Part shown: positions 53,481 through 61,501 of the stretch, one piece after another
Position numbering within the stretch: the stretch's first letter is position 1
Layout: each line of letters opens with the position of its first letter
Source: Actinomycetes bacterium
Lineage (GTDB): Bacteria > Actinomycetota > Acidimicrobiia > Acidimicrobiales > Bog-793
Direction: 5' to 3'
DNA length: 64,000 nt
Assembly: GCA_021809425.1 (NCBI GenBank)
Contig: JAKBAA010000006.1
Coordinates: 1-64,000 of the forward strand
Notes under the pieces: generated by a model
Database searches by the model: none
The model's input: the letters and a program-made list of their open reading frames with translations, nothing else
What the model was told of the DNA's origin: nothing
Translations under genes and position numbers: made by a program

Positions 53481-56147
53481 TCAGGCGCGCAGGATCGCCC
53501 CGAGCCGCTCGGCGGCAAGCGCGATGGCGGCAGAGCGGAAGGCCGCGACGTCCTGGTCGGACAGCGTCCGCTCGAGGGCACGAAGGCGCGTGCGCACGGT
53601 GACCGAGCGCGTGCCGTCCCCGGCGCGGTAGGCGTCGAGGACGGCGACCGCCTCGCCGAGGTCGCCGGCCGCCTCCCGCACGACGGCGACCAGGTCGTCA
53701 GCCGGGCGAGCCTCGGCGAGGACGAAGGCCAGGTCGACGTCGCTCGACGGGTAGCGGCTGACCGGCCGGGCGAGCGGGCTCCGCCGGGGGGTGGCGAGCA
53801 GGCCGGCCACGTCGCACACGAGCCAGCCGACCCGGCGGCCGGGCGGCAGGTCGAAGGTGGCGAGCAGCGACGGATCGACCTCGCCGAGCGCCCCGACACA
53901 GCGCCCCGACGAGCCCGAGCCCTGGCGGATCCAGGCGGCGCGGCTCGGGTGACAGCCGGCGAGGAGGTCCCCGACAAGGCCCTCGCCGGCGCCCCCGCCG
54001 GCACGGTCCCCGTCGCCACGGCCGGCACGGTCCTCCGCTGCTGCAGCGCCGGCCCGCAGCCGGGGCTGGTCGAGCGCCAGCGCGTCCGGGTCCAGGCCGA
54101 GCCCGTCGACGAGGCGCCACCAGCAGGCGACGGCGGCGCTCGCGTCGTCGCCGGGTGCGCCGAGCAGGACGCCCACGAGCTCGCGCTCTTCGACGTGGGC
54201 CTGGAGCAGGCCGTCGCCGGCGGGACCGGGCGTCGCGGGGGCGGTCGGGCGGGCGGCGAAGACGGCGCCGAGCTCGAAGAGGCGGACGTCGTCGTTCTGG
54301 CGGCTGACGTTGCGACGCAGGGCGTCGAGCAGGCCGGGCAGGAGGTGCGTGCGCAGCGCCGACTCCTCGGCCACCATCGGGTTGGCGAGCGCGACGGCAC
54401 CGGCCCGCACCTCGAGCCGGCGGGCGACCGTCGGGTCGACGATGGAGCTCGTCCAGGCCTCGTCGACCCCGGCGCCGGTGAGCAGCCGGCGGAGCCGCCG
54501 CCGCAGCACCTGCCCGTCGCTCAGGCGGCCCACGCCGGGAGCGCGCCGCGGGGTGCCGGCGATGCGCTCGTAGCCGTAGTGGCGGGCGACCTCCTCGACG
54601 ACGTCCACCTCGAGGGTGACGTCGGGGCGGAACGACGGGACGGTCACCTCGAGGCCGCCGGGGAGGGGCGAGGTCGTGAAGCCGATCGGCTCGAGGCAGC
54701 CGGCCGCCTCCTCGGCGGCGAGGGCGGTGCCGAGCACGCCGTTCAACCGGTCGGTGCGAAGGACGATCCGCCGCGCCGGGCGCGCCACGGCACGCACGTC
54801 GACCACGCCGGCGGCCACGAGCGGGGCAGGGGCGCCCGCCGCCGCGGCGGCGGCCGCAACGAGCTCGACGACACGGTCGGCGGCGCGCACGAGCCCTTCG
54901 GGGTCGATGCCCCGCTCGAAGCGCACCGACGCCTCGCTGCGCAGCCCGTGGTGGCGCGCCGAGCGCACGATGCGGCGCGGCTCGAAGGCTGCCGCCTCGA
55001 GCAGCACACGGGTCGTCGTCGCGCTGACCTCGGTGGCAGCCCCACCCATCACCCCGGCAAGGCCGACCACGTGGTCGTCGAGGTCGGCGACGACGCACTC
55101 GTGGCGAACGTCGGCCTGGCGTTGGTCGGCCCCGGCAGCGGCGCCGACCGGCAGGGTGAGCTGGCCGAGGTGGCGCTCGACGCCGTCGAGCGTGACGAGT
55201 TGCTCGCCCGGGCGCGCGAGGCGCACGGCGATGCCACCGCCGCCCAGCCGGTCGAGGTCGTAGGCGTGGGTCGGCTGGCCGAGCTCGAGCATGACGTAGT
55301 TGGTCGCGTCGACGACGGCCGAGATCGGGCGCATCCCGGCGAGGACCAGCCGGCGCTGCACCTGCGGCGGCGAGGCGACCGGCACCAGCTGCTCGACGAC
55401 CCGCACGACCAGCCGCTCGCAGGCCTCCGGGGCGGCCACCTCCGCCCGGGCCAGCCCGGCGGCCGGCGGCCCGGCCTCGACCGGCTGCGGCGTCGGGACG
55501 GTGAGCGGCAGCCGTGCCATCGCGGCAAGGTCGCGGGCGACGCCGAGGATGCACAGGGCATCCGGCCGGTTGGGCTCGACGGCGAGGTCGAGGACGACGT
55601 CCGGTCGCAGACCGAGGTGCTCGGCGAGCGGCTGGCCGAGCGCGAGTGCGCCGGGAGCACCGGCGGCTGCCTCGTGGGCGCCGTCACCGACCCCCCGCTC
55701 GAGCACGAGGATGCCGGCGGCGTCGGTCGCCAGCTCGAGCTCGGCGCTCGAGCAGAGCATGCCGTTCGAGGTCACCCCACGGAGGGCCCGACGCTCGATG
55801 CGCATCCCGCCGGGCAGCGTCGTGCCGACGGTGGCGAGCGGCACGACGTCACCGAGGCCGAAGTTCCAGGCGCCGCAGACGACCTCGACGGGCTCGTTGC
55901 CGCCGGCGTCGACGAGGACGCGCCGGATGCGATCGGCCCCCTTGATCGGGCCGATCTCGACGACCCGCGCCAGCACGACGCCCGGCAGGTCGCCAGGGAC
56001 GGGGGTGACGCGCTCCACCACGAGGCCCAGGCTGTCGAGCGTCTCGGTGAGCCGGCGCAGGCCGGGGCCGGTCACCGGCACGCCGCCGGGGCCGAAGAAG
56101 GCCTCGAGCGGCACGAAGTCGCCGAGCCACGAGAGCGGGACGAGCAC
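53481..56147 (-). CDS. pheT: phenylalanine-tRNA ligase beta subunit
   Basis: 888 aa, longer than the usual 800-830. It opens with MLVPLSWLGDFVPL, followed by the EMAP/tRNA-binding domain (near residues 40-150, with VVCGAWNFGLGDVVPLATVG), B3/B4 (editing) domain, B5, and a C-terminal anticodon-binding domain (FRSAAIALAAERLGAILRA). An Ala/Gly/Arg-rich insert (AEDRAGRGDGDRAGGGAGEG) near residues 700-720 explains part of the extra length. GTG at 56147, AAAGGAG upstream. Lies 42 nt after pheS. Confidence 0.96.
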   Translation of the reverse strand: MLVPLSWLGDFVPLEAFFGPGGVPVTGPGLRRLTETLDSLGLVVERVTPVPGDLPGVVLARVVEIGPIKGADRIRRVLVDAGGNEPVEVVCGAWNFGLGDVVPLATVGTTLPGGMRIERRALRGVTSNGMLCSSAELELATDAAGILVLERGVGDGAHEAAAGAPGALALGQPLAEHLGLRPDVVLDLAVEPNRPDALCILGVARDLAAMARLPLTVPTPQPVEAGPPAAGLARAEVAAPEACERLVVRVVEQLVPVASPPQVQRRLVLAGMRPISAVVDATNYVMLELGQPTHAYDLDRLGGGGIAVRLARPGEQLVTLDGVERHLGQLTLPVGAAAGADQRQADVRHECVVADLDDHVVGLAGVMGGAATEVSATTTRVLLEAAAFEPRRIVRSARHHGLRSEASVRFERGIDPEGLVRAADRVVELVAAAAAAAGAPAPLVAAGVVDVRAVARPARRIVLRTDRLNGVLGTALAAEEAAGCLEPIGFTTSPLPGGLEVTVPSFRPDVTLEVDVVEEVARHYGYERIAGTPRRAPGVGRLSDGQVLRRRLRRLLTGAGVDEAWTSSIVDPTVARRLEVRAGAVALANPMVAEESALRTHLLPGLLDALRRNVSRQNDDVRLFELGAVFAARPTAPATPGPAGDGLLQAHVEERELVGVLLGAPGDDASAAVACWWRLVDGLGLDPDALALDQPRLRAGAAAAEDRAGRGDGDRAGGGAGEGLVGDLLAGCHPSRAAWIRQGSGSSGRCVGALGEVDPSLLATFDLPPGRRVGWLVCDVAGLLATPRRSPLARPVSRYPSSDVDLAFVLAEARPADDLVAVVREAAGDLGEAVAVLDAYRAGDGTRSVTVRTRLRALERTLSDQDVAAFRSAAIALAAERLGAILRA

Positions 56148-56189
56148 CGGGCTCCTTTCGGTGGGAAGGGGGACGGGGGGACGGGGTTG

Positions 56190-57341
56190 TCAGAGCTGGC
56201 GCAGGAAGCGCACGTCGTTCTCGATGAACGTGCGCAGGTCCTCCACCTCGTGGCGCATGAGGGCCAGCCGGTCGATGCCGAACCCGAAGGCGAAGCCCGA
56301 CCACTCCTCCGGATCGACCCCGGTGGCCTGGAACACGGCCGGGTGGACCATGCCGCAGCCGCCGAGCTCGATCCAGCCCACCTGGCCGCAGGTGCGGCAA
56401 CCCTCGCCACCGCAGATGGTGCAGGTCACCTCGAACTCTGCCGACGGCTCGGTGAAGGGGAAGTAGGCCGGCCGGAGCCGGGATCGGGTGCCCTCGCCGA
56501 AGATGGCCCGGACGAACGTGTCGATCGTGCCGACGAGGTCGGCGAAGGTGACGCCGCGGTCGACGACGAACCCCTCGATCTGGTGGAACACCGGCAGGTG
56601 GCGGGCGTCGGCGGTGTCCCGGCGGTAGACACGGCCGGGGGCGACGGCGTAGATGGGCAGCTGGCCGCGCTCGAGCAGGCGGACCTGCACCGGGGAGGTC
56701 TGGCTTCGAAGCAGCAGCGAGGCGCCCCCGGCGAGGTCCAGGTAGAAGCTGTCCTGGGCGCTGCGCGCCGGGTGGTCGGGCGGCATGTTGAGCGCCGTGA
56801 AGTTGTGCCAGTCCGACTCCGCCTCGGGCCCCTCGGCGATCTCGTAGCCCATCCCGACGAACACGTCCTCGAGCTCCTCGCGCACCTGGGTGACCACGTG
56901 CAGGTGCCCCGGCCGCCAGCGCGCCGTGACCTCGGTCAGGTCGAGGGCGTCCGCTGCCAGCTGGGCGGCGCGCGCCTCGGTGGCGAGCTCGGCGGCACGC
57001 GCCTCGGCGAGCGACTCCAGCTCGGCACGCCGGTCGTTCAGCACGAGCCCCACCCGGCGGCGCTCGTCCGGGTCGAGCGCCCCGAGGCTGCGCCGCCAGA
57101 CGAGCAGGGGCGAGCTCCGTCCGAGATGGGCGTGGCGGGCGGCCTCGAGCGCCTCGAGCGAGCCGGCCGCCTGGAGGGCCCCGCGGGCGGCGGCGGCGGC
57201 GGCCTCGACCGCTCCGGGGTCGGGGGGCGCCTCGGTCCCCGTTCCGCCCGTCGTGTCGTCGCCCATCGTCCCGTCCTCGCCCTCGGCCCGCCCACCCCTG
57301 CCGTCGCCCGCCGGGCGGCCCCGGGCGGGCAACCTGCTCAT
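56190..57341 (-). CDS. pheS: phenylalanine-tRNA ligase alpha subunit
   Basis: 383 aa. Class II motifs: HPARSAQDSFYL (motif 2 region), GRVYRRDTADARHLPVFHQI and the motif 3 GFGIDRLALMRH at the end; the phenylalanine pocket FTEPSAEFEV is present. N-terminal coiled-coil (about residues 45-130) binds tRNA. ATG at 57341 overlaps the methyltransferase stop by 4 nt (ATGA), which supports it, although this ATG lies in a TACGATG sequence resembling a -10 box with TTG 7 nt further on; ATG 57266 is another option. Confidence 0.96.
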   Translation of the reverse strand: MSRLPARGRPAGDGRGGRAEGEDGTMGDDTTGGTGTEAPPDPGAVEAAAAAARGALQAAGSLEALEAARHAHLGRSSPLLVWRRSLGALDPDERRRVGLVLNDRRAELESLAEARAAELATEARAAQLAADALDLTEVTARWRPGHLHVVTQVREELEDVFVGMGYEIAEGPEAESDWHNFTALNMPPDHPARSAQDSFYLDLAGGASLLLRSQTSPVQVRLLERGQLPIYAVAPGRVYRRDTADARHLPVFHQIEGFVVDRGVTFADLVGTIDTFVRAIFGEGTRSRLRPAYFPFTEPSAEFEVTCTICGGEGCRTCGQVGWIELGGCGMVHPAVFQATGVDPEEWSGFAFGFGIDRLALMRHEVEDLRTFIENDVRFLRQL

Positions 57342-58183
57342 CGTAGGTGCTCGCCCGCCGACGCCTGGCCGGCGCGGCGACGGCGGGCGGCCTCGAAGCA
57401 GAGCACCGTGGCGGCCATCGCCACGTTGAGGGACTCACCGCCTCCGGCCATCGGGATCGTGACCACCCCGTCCAGCTGCGCCTGCAACGACGGGTCGAGC
57501 CCGTTGGCCTCGTTGCCGAGCACCAGGGCCACCGGTGGCTCGAGGGAGGCCGACAGGTAGTCGTCGCCGTGGCGGGCCACCGTGGCGAGGGACCGCACCC
57601 CGGCGGCCCGCAGCGCCTCGAGCACCCCGGCAGGGTCCCCCCCGACGGCCAGGCGGACCCGCACGAGTGCCCCGGCCGAGGCCCGGACGACCTTCGGGTT
57701 GTACGGGTCGGCGCTCTCCCCGCAGACCACCACGCCGGCGCACCCGGCGGCGTCGGCGCTGCGCACGATGGCCCCGAGGTTGCCCGGGTCGCGCACCGTG
57801 ACGCAGACCACCACCGGCCCCTCGGCGAGCGCCGCCGGCGCCAGGAGGTCGCCGAGCGGGACGTCGACGAAGGGCGCCACGGCGCACACCGGCTGCGGGG
57901 TCACCGTGTCGCTCACCGCCTCGAGCAGCCCGGGACGCAACGTGAACACCCGGGCGCCGGCGTCCCGGGCGCGCCCGATCAGCGCGCCGACGCCGCGCGC
58001 CTCCTCGGCGCCCGGCGCGTGGAACACCGCTTCGAGCGGCACCGCCGCCTCGAGGGCGGCCTCGACGAGCTTGGCGCCCTCGAGCACGAACCGCTCCTCG
58101 TGCTGGCGGGCCGCCCGCTGGTGGATGAGCCGGCGGAGCCGCTGCACCCGCTGGTGGCGCGGGCCGAGCAGCAGCTCGCTCAG
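57338..58183 (-). CDS. SpoU/TrmH family RNA methyltransferase
   Basis: 281 aa from the proposed CTG. Knotted SpoU core: [17 protein letters not shown] (motif 1), [12 protein letters not shown] (motif 2) and [22 protein letters not shown] (motif 3, in 20-residue parts). An N-terminal substrate-binding region precedes it ([14 protein letters not shown]). It 2'-O-methylates ribose in rRNA or tRNA; the mycobacterial neighbour tsnR is the same type. CTG 58183 overlaps the rplT TGA as CTGA and begins a typical N-terminus ([19 protein letters not shown]); GTG 58147 is the first canonical in-frame codon. Confidence 0.92.
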   Translation of the reverse strand: MSELLLGPRHQRVQRLRRLIHQRAARQHEERFVLEGAKLVEAALEAAVPLEAVFHAPGAEEARGVGALIGRARDAGARVFTLRPGLLEAVSDTVTPQPVCAVAPFVDVPLGDLLAPAALAEGPVVVCVTVRDPGNLGAIVRSADAAGCAGVVVCGESADPYNPKVVRASAGALVRVRLAVGGDPAGVLEALRAAGVRSLATVARHGDDYLSASLEPPVALVLGNEANGLDPSLQAQLDGVVTIPMAGGGESLNVAMAATVLCFEAARRRRAGQASAGEHLR

Positions 58184-58575
58184 GAAGCCGCCTCCGCCCC
58201 CTCCAGGCCGGCGTCGTCGCCGGCGAGCGACTCGCCCGCCACGGCGACGAGGGCGCGGAAGGCCGCCTCGTCCCGCACGGCGAGGTCGGCGAGGATCTTG
58301 CGGTCCACCTCGACCCCGGCCCGGTGCAGGCCGGCGATGAAGCGGCTGTAGCTCATCCCCTCCGCCCGGGCCGCCGCGTTGATCCGCTGGATCCACAGCT
58401 TGCGGAAGTCGCCCTTGCGGGCCCGGCGGTCACGATAGGCGTACTGCAGGGAGTGCATCACCTGCTCGTTCGCCGCCCGGTACGACCGGGACTTGTTGCC
58501 GTAGTAACCCTTTGCCCGCTCGAGGACGGCTCTGTGGTGCTTCTTTGCGTGGACGGCGCGCTTCACCCTGGCCAT
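58180..58575 (-). CDS. rplT: 50S ribosomal protein L20
   Basis: 131 aa. [37 protein letters not shown] and [20 protein letters not shown] are L20 throughout; a short acidic tail (about residues 120-131) is extra. L20 is needed early in 50S assembly. ATG 58575 follows AAAGGAG with 8-nt spacing. Usual infC-rpmI-rplT order. Confidence 0.98.
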   Translation of the reverse strand: MARVKRAVHAKKHHRAVLERAKGYYGNKSRSYRAANEQVMHSLQYAYRDRRARKGDFRKLWIQRINAAARAEGMSYSRFIAGLHRAGVEVDRKILADLAVRDEAAFRALVAVAGESLAGDDAGLEGAEAAS

Positions 58576-58648
58576 CGGGGTGCTCCTTTCGACGAGATCG
58601 ACGTGGCCCGGCACCGAAGCCGGGTCCGTGTGCGGTGCGGTAGTGCGC

Positions 58649-58843
58649 TCAGATCCCGAGCAGCCGCCTCACCTGCCGGCGGTCGCCGGCCGAGATCTCG
58701 ACGTCGTGGCCGAGGCGGCGGGTGCGCCGGGTCGGCTTCTTCTCGAGCAGGTGCTTGCGGTTGGCCTGGCGGCGCAGGATCTTGCCGCTCCCGGTCACCT
58801 TGAAGCGCGCGGCCGCACCCCGGTCGGTCTTCATCTTGGGCAT
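58649..58843 (-). CDS. rpmI: 50S ribosomal protein L35
   Basis: 64 aa: [20 protein letters not shown], then [15 protein letters not shown], the full L35 pattern. Starts 3 nt after the infC stop. Confidence 0.98.
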   Translation of the reverse strand: MPKMKTDRGAAARFKVTGSGKILRRQANRKHLLEKKPTRRTRRLGHDVEISAGDRRQVRRLLGI

Positions 58844-58846
58844 CGC

Positions 58847-59671
58847 TCAGGCATCTCCGCTGGTCGTCGGGGCGCCGCCGATGGCCGGCGCTCCCAGCTG
58901 CTGTGGTCGGGGTGCACCGTCGGTCGCCGGTGCCGCCGCGACGGCCATCTGCGGGGCCGGCGCGGCGCCGTTGGTGGTGGGGCCGTCGGCGGTGGGGCCG
59001 TCGGCGGTGGGGCCGTCGGTGGTGGGGCCGCTCGTGGTGGGGCCGCTCGTGGTGGGGCCGCTCGTGGTGGGGCCGCCCGCAGGGTCCGCCGAGACCGGCT
59101 CGCCCGAACCGCCCTGGGCCGTCTTGGCCGCCTGGGACTGGCGGGCCCGCTTGTCGGGGGCCAGCACCATCACCATGTTGCGGCCGTCGAGGCGTGCCTC
59201 GGACTCGATCTTGGCGACGCCGGCGACCCGCTCGGCGATCCGGTCGAGGATCCGCTTGCCGAGCTCGGAGTGGAACACCTCGCGGCCGCGGAACATGATC
59301 GTGACCTTGACCTTGTGGCCGTCTGCCAGGAACTTCTCCACCTGACGGGTCTTCGTGTCGAAGTCGCCCGGGCCGATCTTCGGCCGGTACTTCATCTCCT
59401 TGATGCCGACGTTGGTCGCCTTGCGCCGCGACTCCTTGGCCCGCTGCGCCTCGTCGAACTTGAACTTGCCGTAGTCCATGATGCGGGCCACCGGCGGGGA
59501 GGCCAGCGGGGCCACCTCGACGAGGTCCAGGTCCATCTGACGGGCGATCGCGAGGGCTTCCGGCAACGGCTTGATGCCGAGCTGCTGGCCTTCCGGATCG
59601 ACGAGGCGGACCTCACGAGCCCGGATACGGTCGTTCAGGCGTGGCTCGTTGGCGGTCGTGGCGCTGGAGAT
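58847..59671 (-). CDS. infC: translation initiation factor IF-3 (ATC start)
   Basis: 274 aa. The N-domain starts ISSATTANEPRLNDRIRARE, then VRLVDPEGQQLGIKPLPEA; the C-domain has KEMKYRPKIGPGDFDTK and VTIMFRGREVFHSELG. A long tail of about 90 residues is built from GPTTSG/GPTADG repeats. IF3 checks the start codon and prevents early 70S joining. The frame is closed by TGA just upstream and contains no ATG/GTG/TTG before the N-domain; ATC at 59671 lies 9 nt after GAGAGGAG. E. coli infC uses AUU in the same way, letting IF3 repress its own translation. Confidence 0.95.
   Translation of the reverse strand: MSSATTANEPRLNDRIRAREVRLVDPEGQQLGIKPLPEALAIARQMDLDLVEVAPLASPPVARIMDYGKFKFDEAQRAKESRRKATNVGIKEMKYRPKIGPGDFDTKTRQVEKFLADGHKVKVTIMFRGREVFHSELGKRILDRIAERVAGVAKIESEARLDGRNMVMVLAPDKRARQSQAAKTAQGGSGEPVSADPAGGPTTSGPTTSGPTTSGPTTDGPTADGPTADGPTTNGAAPAPQMAVAAAPATDGAPRPQQLGAPAIGGAPTTSGDA
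58975..59080. repeat. 15-nt tandem repeat encoding the IF-3 tail
   Basis: Seven or so copies of GGTGGGGCCGCTCGT/GGTGGGGCCGTCGGC-type units (plus-strand text), encoding GPTTS and GPTAD. The tail is not part of ordinary IF3 and could vary by slippage. Confidence 0.85.
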
Positions 59672-59831
59672 CTGGCATCACTCCTCTCGGTGGGAGCCCC
59701 GCTCTCGCAGGGCGCCGGCGGGGTACGCGACGCGATCGGCTCGACCACCGAGACCCGGTGCACGCGCACGAGGGCGGTGACCGGGTGGGAGTCACCGTGG
59801 TGGCCCCGCTTTCCCCAGTTCAGTTTGGTTC
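59672..59831 (-). promoter_or_regulatory. infC leader region
   Basis: About 150 nt of untranslated sequence between the divergent DUF1844 promoter and the infC ATC. On the minus strand GGTGAC/GTCACC can form a stem (about 59760-59780) and GGGGCTCCC with nearby CGAGAG may fold near the ribosome-binding site (59681-59688). A structured leader for autogenous control by IF3 or L20 is possible; no known leader class was recognised. Confidence 0.4.
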
Positions 59832-59837
59832 TAGGCT
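59832..59837 (+). promoter_or_regulatory. -10 of the leaderless DUF1844 gene
   Basis: TAGGCT, then AGCAGC, then ATG at 59844. No ribosome-binding site. Confidence 0.6.
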
Positions 59838-59843
59838 AGCAGC

Positions 59844-60356
59844 ATGAGCAGCCTGTGGACACCGGGCGGAGAGCACCGTGTGCCCCGCGAGGGCGCCGGC
59901 GGGCACGACGGCGGCCGGGGCGGGTACGACGGCGGCCGGGGCGGCCCCGCCGGCTCGCCGGGGCGGGCGGGCGGCGAGGTCGAGGTGGACGGGGTGGCGG
60001 GCGACGGGATCGCCGAGGCGGAGCTGGCCGCCGAGGAGCTGGCGGCGCTCGAGGCCGAGCTGGCCGCCGTGCCGGCCGCCGACGTCGTCGCCAACCACTG
60101 CTACGGGCTGTTCGAGCTGGCGGCGGTGCACCTCCGCCAGCAGCCGCCCCGCCTGGACCAGGCGGCAGTGGCGATCGACGCCCTGGGCGCCGTCGTCGAG
60201 CGGCTCGGGGCGCGCCTCGGTGCCTCGGCCGCCCAGCTGCAGGAAGGGCTGACGTCGATCCGGCTGGTGTACGTCCAGCTCGCCTCGCCGCCACCCGCCG
60301 ACCCCGATGCGGCCGGCGCCGAGGTGCCGCCGGCAGGCACGGAGACGGCCAGCTGA
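59844..60356 (+). CDS. DUF1844-like protein
   Basis: 170 aa. A Gly/Arg-rich N-terminus (residues 1-50, with repeated GGRGG) precedes a helical part (EELAALEAELAAVPAADVVA, then LFELAAVHLRQQP and IDALGAVVERLGARL, residues 64-155) with the pattern of DUF1844, a short actinobacterial protein often coded next to infC. Function unknown. ATG 59844 fits the TAGGCT -10 six nt upstream. The downstream HAD gene overlaps its TGA. Confidence 0.75.
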   Translation: MSSLWTPGGEHRVPREGAGGHDGGRGGYDGGRGGPAGSPGRAGGEVEVDGVAGDGIAEAELAAEELAALEAELAAVPAADVVANHCYGLFELAAVHLRQQPPRLDQAAVAIDALGAVVERLGARLGASAAQLQEGLTSIRLVYVQLASPPPADPDAAGAEVPPAGTETAS

Positions 60357-61177
60357 CGTTCCGCCTGGTCGCCACCGACCTCGACGGGACGCTCGTGCTC
60401 CCTGACGGCTCGGTGAGCGAGCGCAATGCGGCGGCGCTCGCCCGCGCGGCGACCGCCGGGGCGACCATCGTGCTCGTCACCGGCCGACCCCACCGGCGGG
60501 TGGAGGCGCTGGCTCGGTCGCTCCCCTGCCACCCCATCGTGCTCTGTGCCAACGGCGCCCTCGTCTACGACGCCTCCGCCGGCAAGGTGGTCAGGGCGCA
60601 CCCGATCGACCCGGCCACGGCAGCGGTGGTGGTGGCCCGCCTGCGGGCGGCACTCCCCGACGCCGCCTTCGCCGTCGAGCACGTCGGCGGGTTCGGCTAC
60701 GAGCCGGGGTACCCGCTCACCTACGACGTCCCCGACGGCGCCCTCGTGGCCGTCGTCGAGGAGCTCGTCGCCGTCGGGCCGACCAAGCTGCTCGCTCGCG
60801 GGCCCCGGCCGGACGGCCCTGTGGCAGCGCCGCCGCCGGGCTGGGCGGACCCCGAGGCGTTGTACGCCCTCGCCCGGGCGGCCGTCGGCGAGCTCGCAGA
60901 GCTGACCATGTCGGCCACCGACGGCCTGCTCGAGGTGGCCGCCCGAGGCGTCACCAAGGCGGTCGCCCTCGCCGGGCTCGCCAGGGAGCTCGGGGTGACC
61001 GCCGAGGAGGTCGTCGCCTTCGGCGACATGCGCAACGACATCCCCATGCTCGAGTGGGCCGGGCATGGCGTCGCCATGGGCAACGCACCCGCCGACGTCC
61101 AGGCGGTCGCCGACGAGGTGACCCGCCGCTTCGACGAGGACGGCGTGGCCGTCGTCCTCGAGCGCGCCTTCCCCTGA
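60353..61177 (+). CDS. Cof-type HAD phosphatase (CTG start)
   Basis: 274 aa. The catalytic motif I DLDGTLVLPDG begins at about residue 9; motif II LVTGRPHRRV, motif III lysine region VTKAVALAGLA and motif IV FGDMRNDIPMLEW follow, with a C2-type cap. Dephosphorylates a sugar phosphate or similar. No ATG, GTG or TTG lies upstream of motif I for a long way; the first GTG (60393) would cut off the catalytic aspartates. CTG 60353 shares CTGA with the DUF1844 stop and is the proposed start. Confidence 0.92.
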   Translation: MTFRLVATDLDGTLVLPDGSVSERNAAALARAATAGATIVLVTGRPHRRVEALARSLPCHPIVLCANGALVYDASAGKVVRAHPIDPATAAVVVARLRAALPDAAFAVEHVGGFGYEPGYPLTYDVPDGALVAVVEELVAVGPTKLLARGPRPDGPVAAPPPGWADPEALYALARAAVGELAELTMSATDGLLEVAARGVTKAVALAGLARELGVTAEEVVAFGDMRNDIPMLEWAGHGVAMGNAPADVQAVADEVTRRFDEDGVAVVLERAFP

Positions 61178-61181
61178 GCGG

Positions 61182-61200
61182 GACGCCCCGGACGGGCGTC
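61182..61200. terminator. hairpin between the HAD and cold-shock-like genes
   Basis: GACGCCC, loop CGGAC, GGGCGTC: a perfect 7-bp stem in the 21-nt gap of two convergent genes, touching the stop of the right-hand one. It could serve both directions. Confidence 0.55.
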
Positions 61201-61501
61201 AGGCCGCCGGGGCGGGGGTGGCAACGAGCTGGACGGCCTCGAAGATGCCACCGTGGGCCGCCCGAAGGGCGAAGACGACCGGCGTGCCCTCGGCGATGCG
61301 GCGAGTGCCGTCGGCGATCTCGACACAGTGGAAGGGGTACCGGCCGCGCTCGTCCTCGACCTCGCCGGTGCAGCGCTCGGACGAGAAGGCGACGACGCGG
61401 CCCTGGCGCAACGAGGCGAGGCGGCCCGGCTGGGTCGCCACCGGCCGGGCCTCGCCGAGCTGGGCCTCGCCGAGCTGGGCGCCTCCTGCCGGGTCGGTCA
61501 C
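61199..61501 (-). CDS. cold-shock-domain-like small protein
   Basis: 100 aa. From about residue 32, LRQGRVVAFSSERCTGEVED, then RYPFHCVEIADGTRRIAEGT and VVFALRAAHGG, resemble an OB-fold cold-shock domain, but the RNP motifs are altered (FSSERCTG in place of KGFGF). The first 30 residues hold an AQLGEAQLGEA repeat and are probably unstructured. GTG 61501 overlaps the hisG stop by 4 nt (GTGA). Possibly an RNA-binding or nucleoid-related protein; weak assignment. Confidence 0.72.
   Translation of the reverse strand: MTDPAGGAQLGEAQLGEARPVATQPGRLASLRQGRVVAFSSERCTGEVEDERGRYPFHCVEIADGTRRIAEGTPVVFALRAAHGGIFEAVQLVATPAPAA

Noticed and set aside
52725-57560. 1611-codon plus-strand open frame opposite pheT-pheS
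   Set aside because: It is antisense to two unmistakable synthetase genes, has low-complexity Arg/Gly/Asp content and no motif; long shadow frames are normal at this GC content. The same holds for the long plus-strand frames opposite uvrA (31402-35199), polA (39584 onward) and the family 5 binding protein (19341-20918).
59672-59831. Known ribosomal-protein leader (L20 type) before infC
   Set aside because: Some stems are possible but I could not recognise the conserved L20-binding structure, so only a generic leader is reported.
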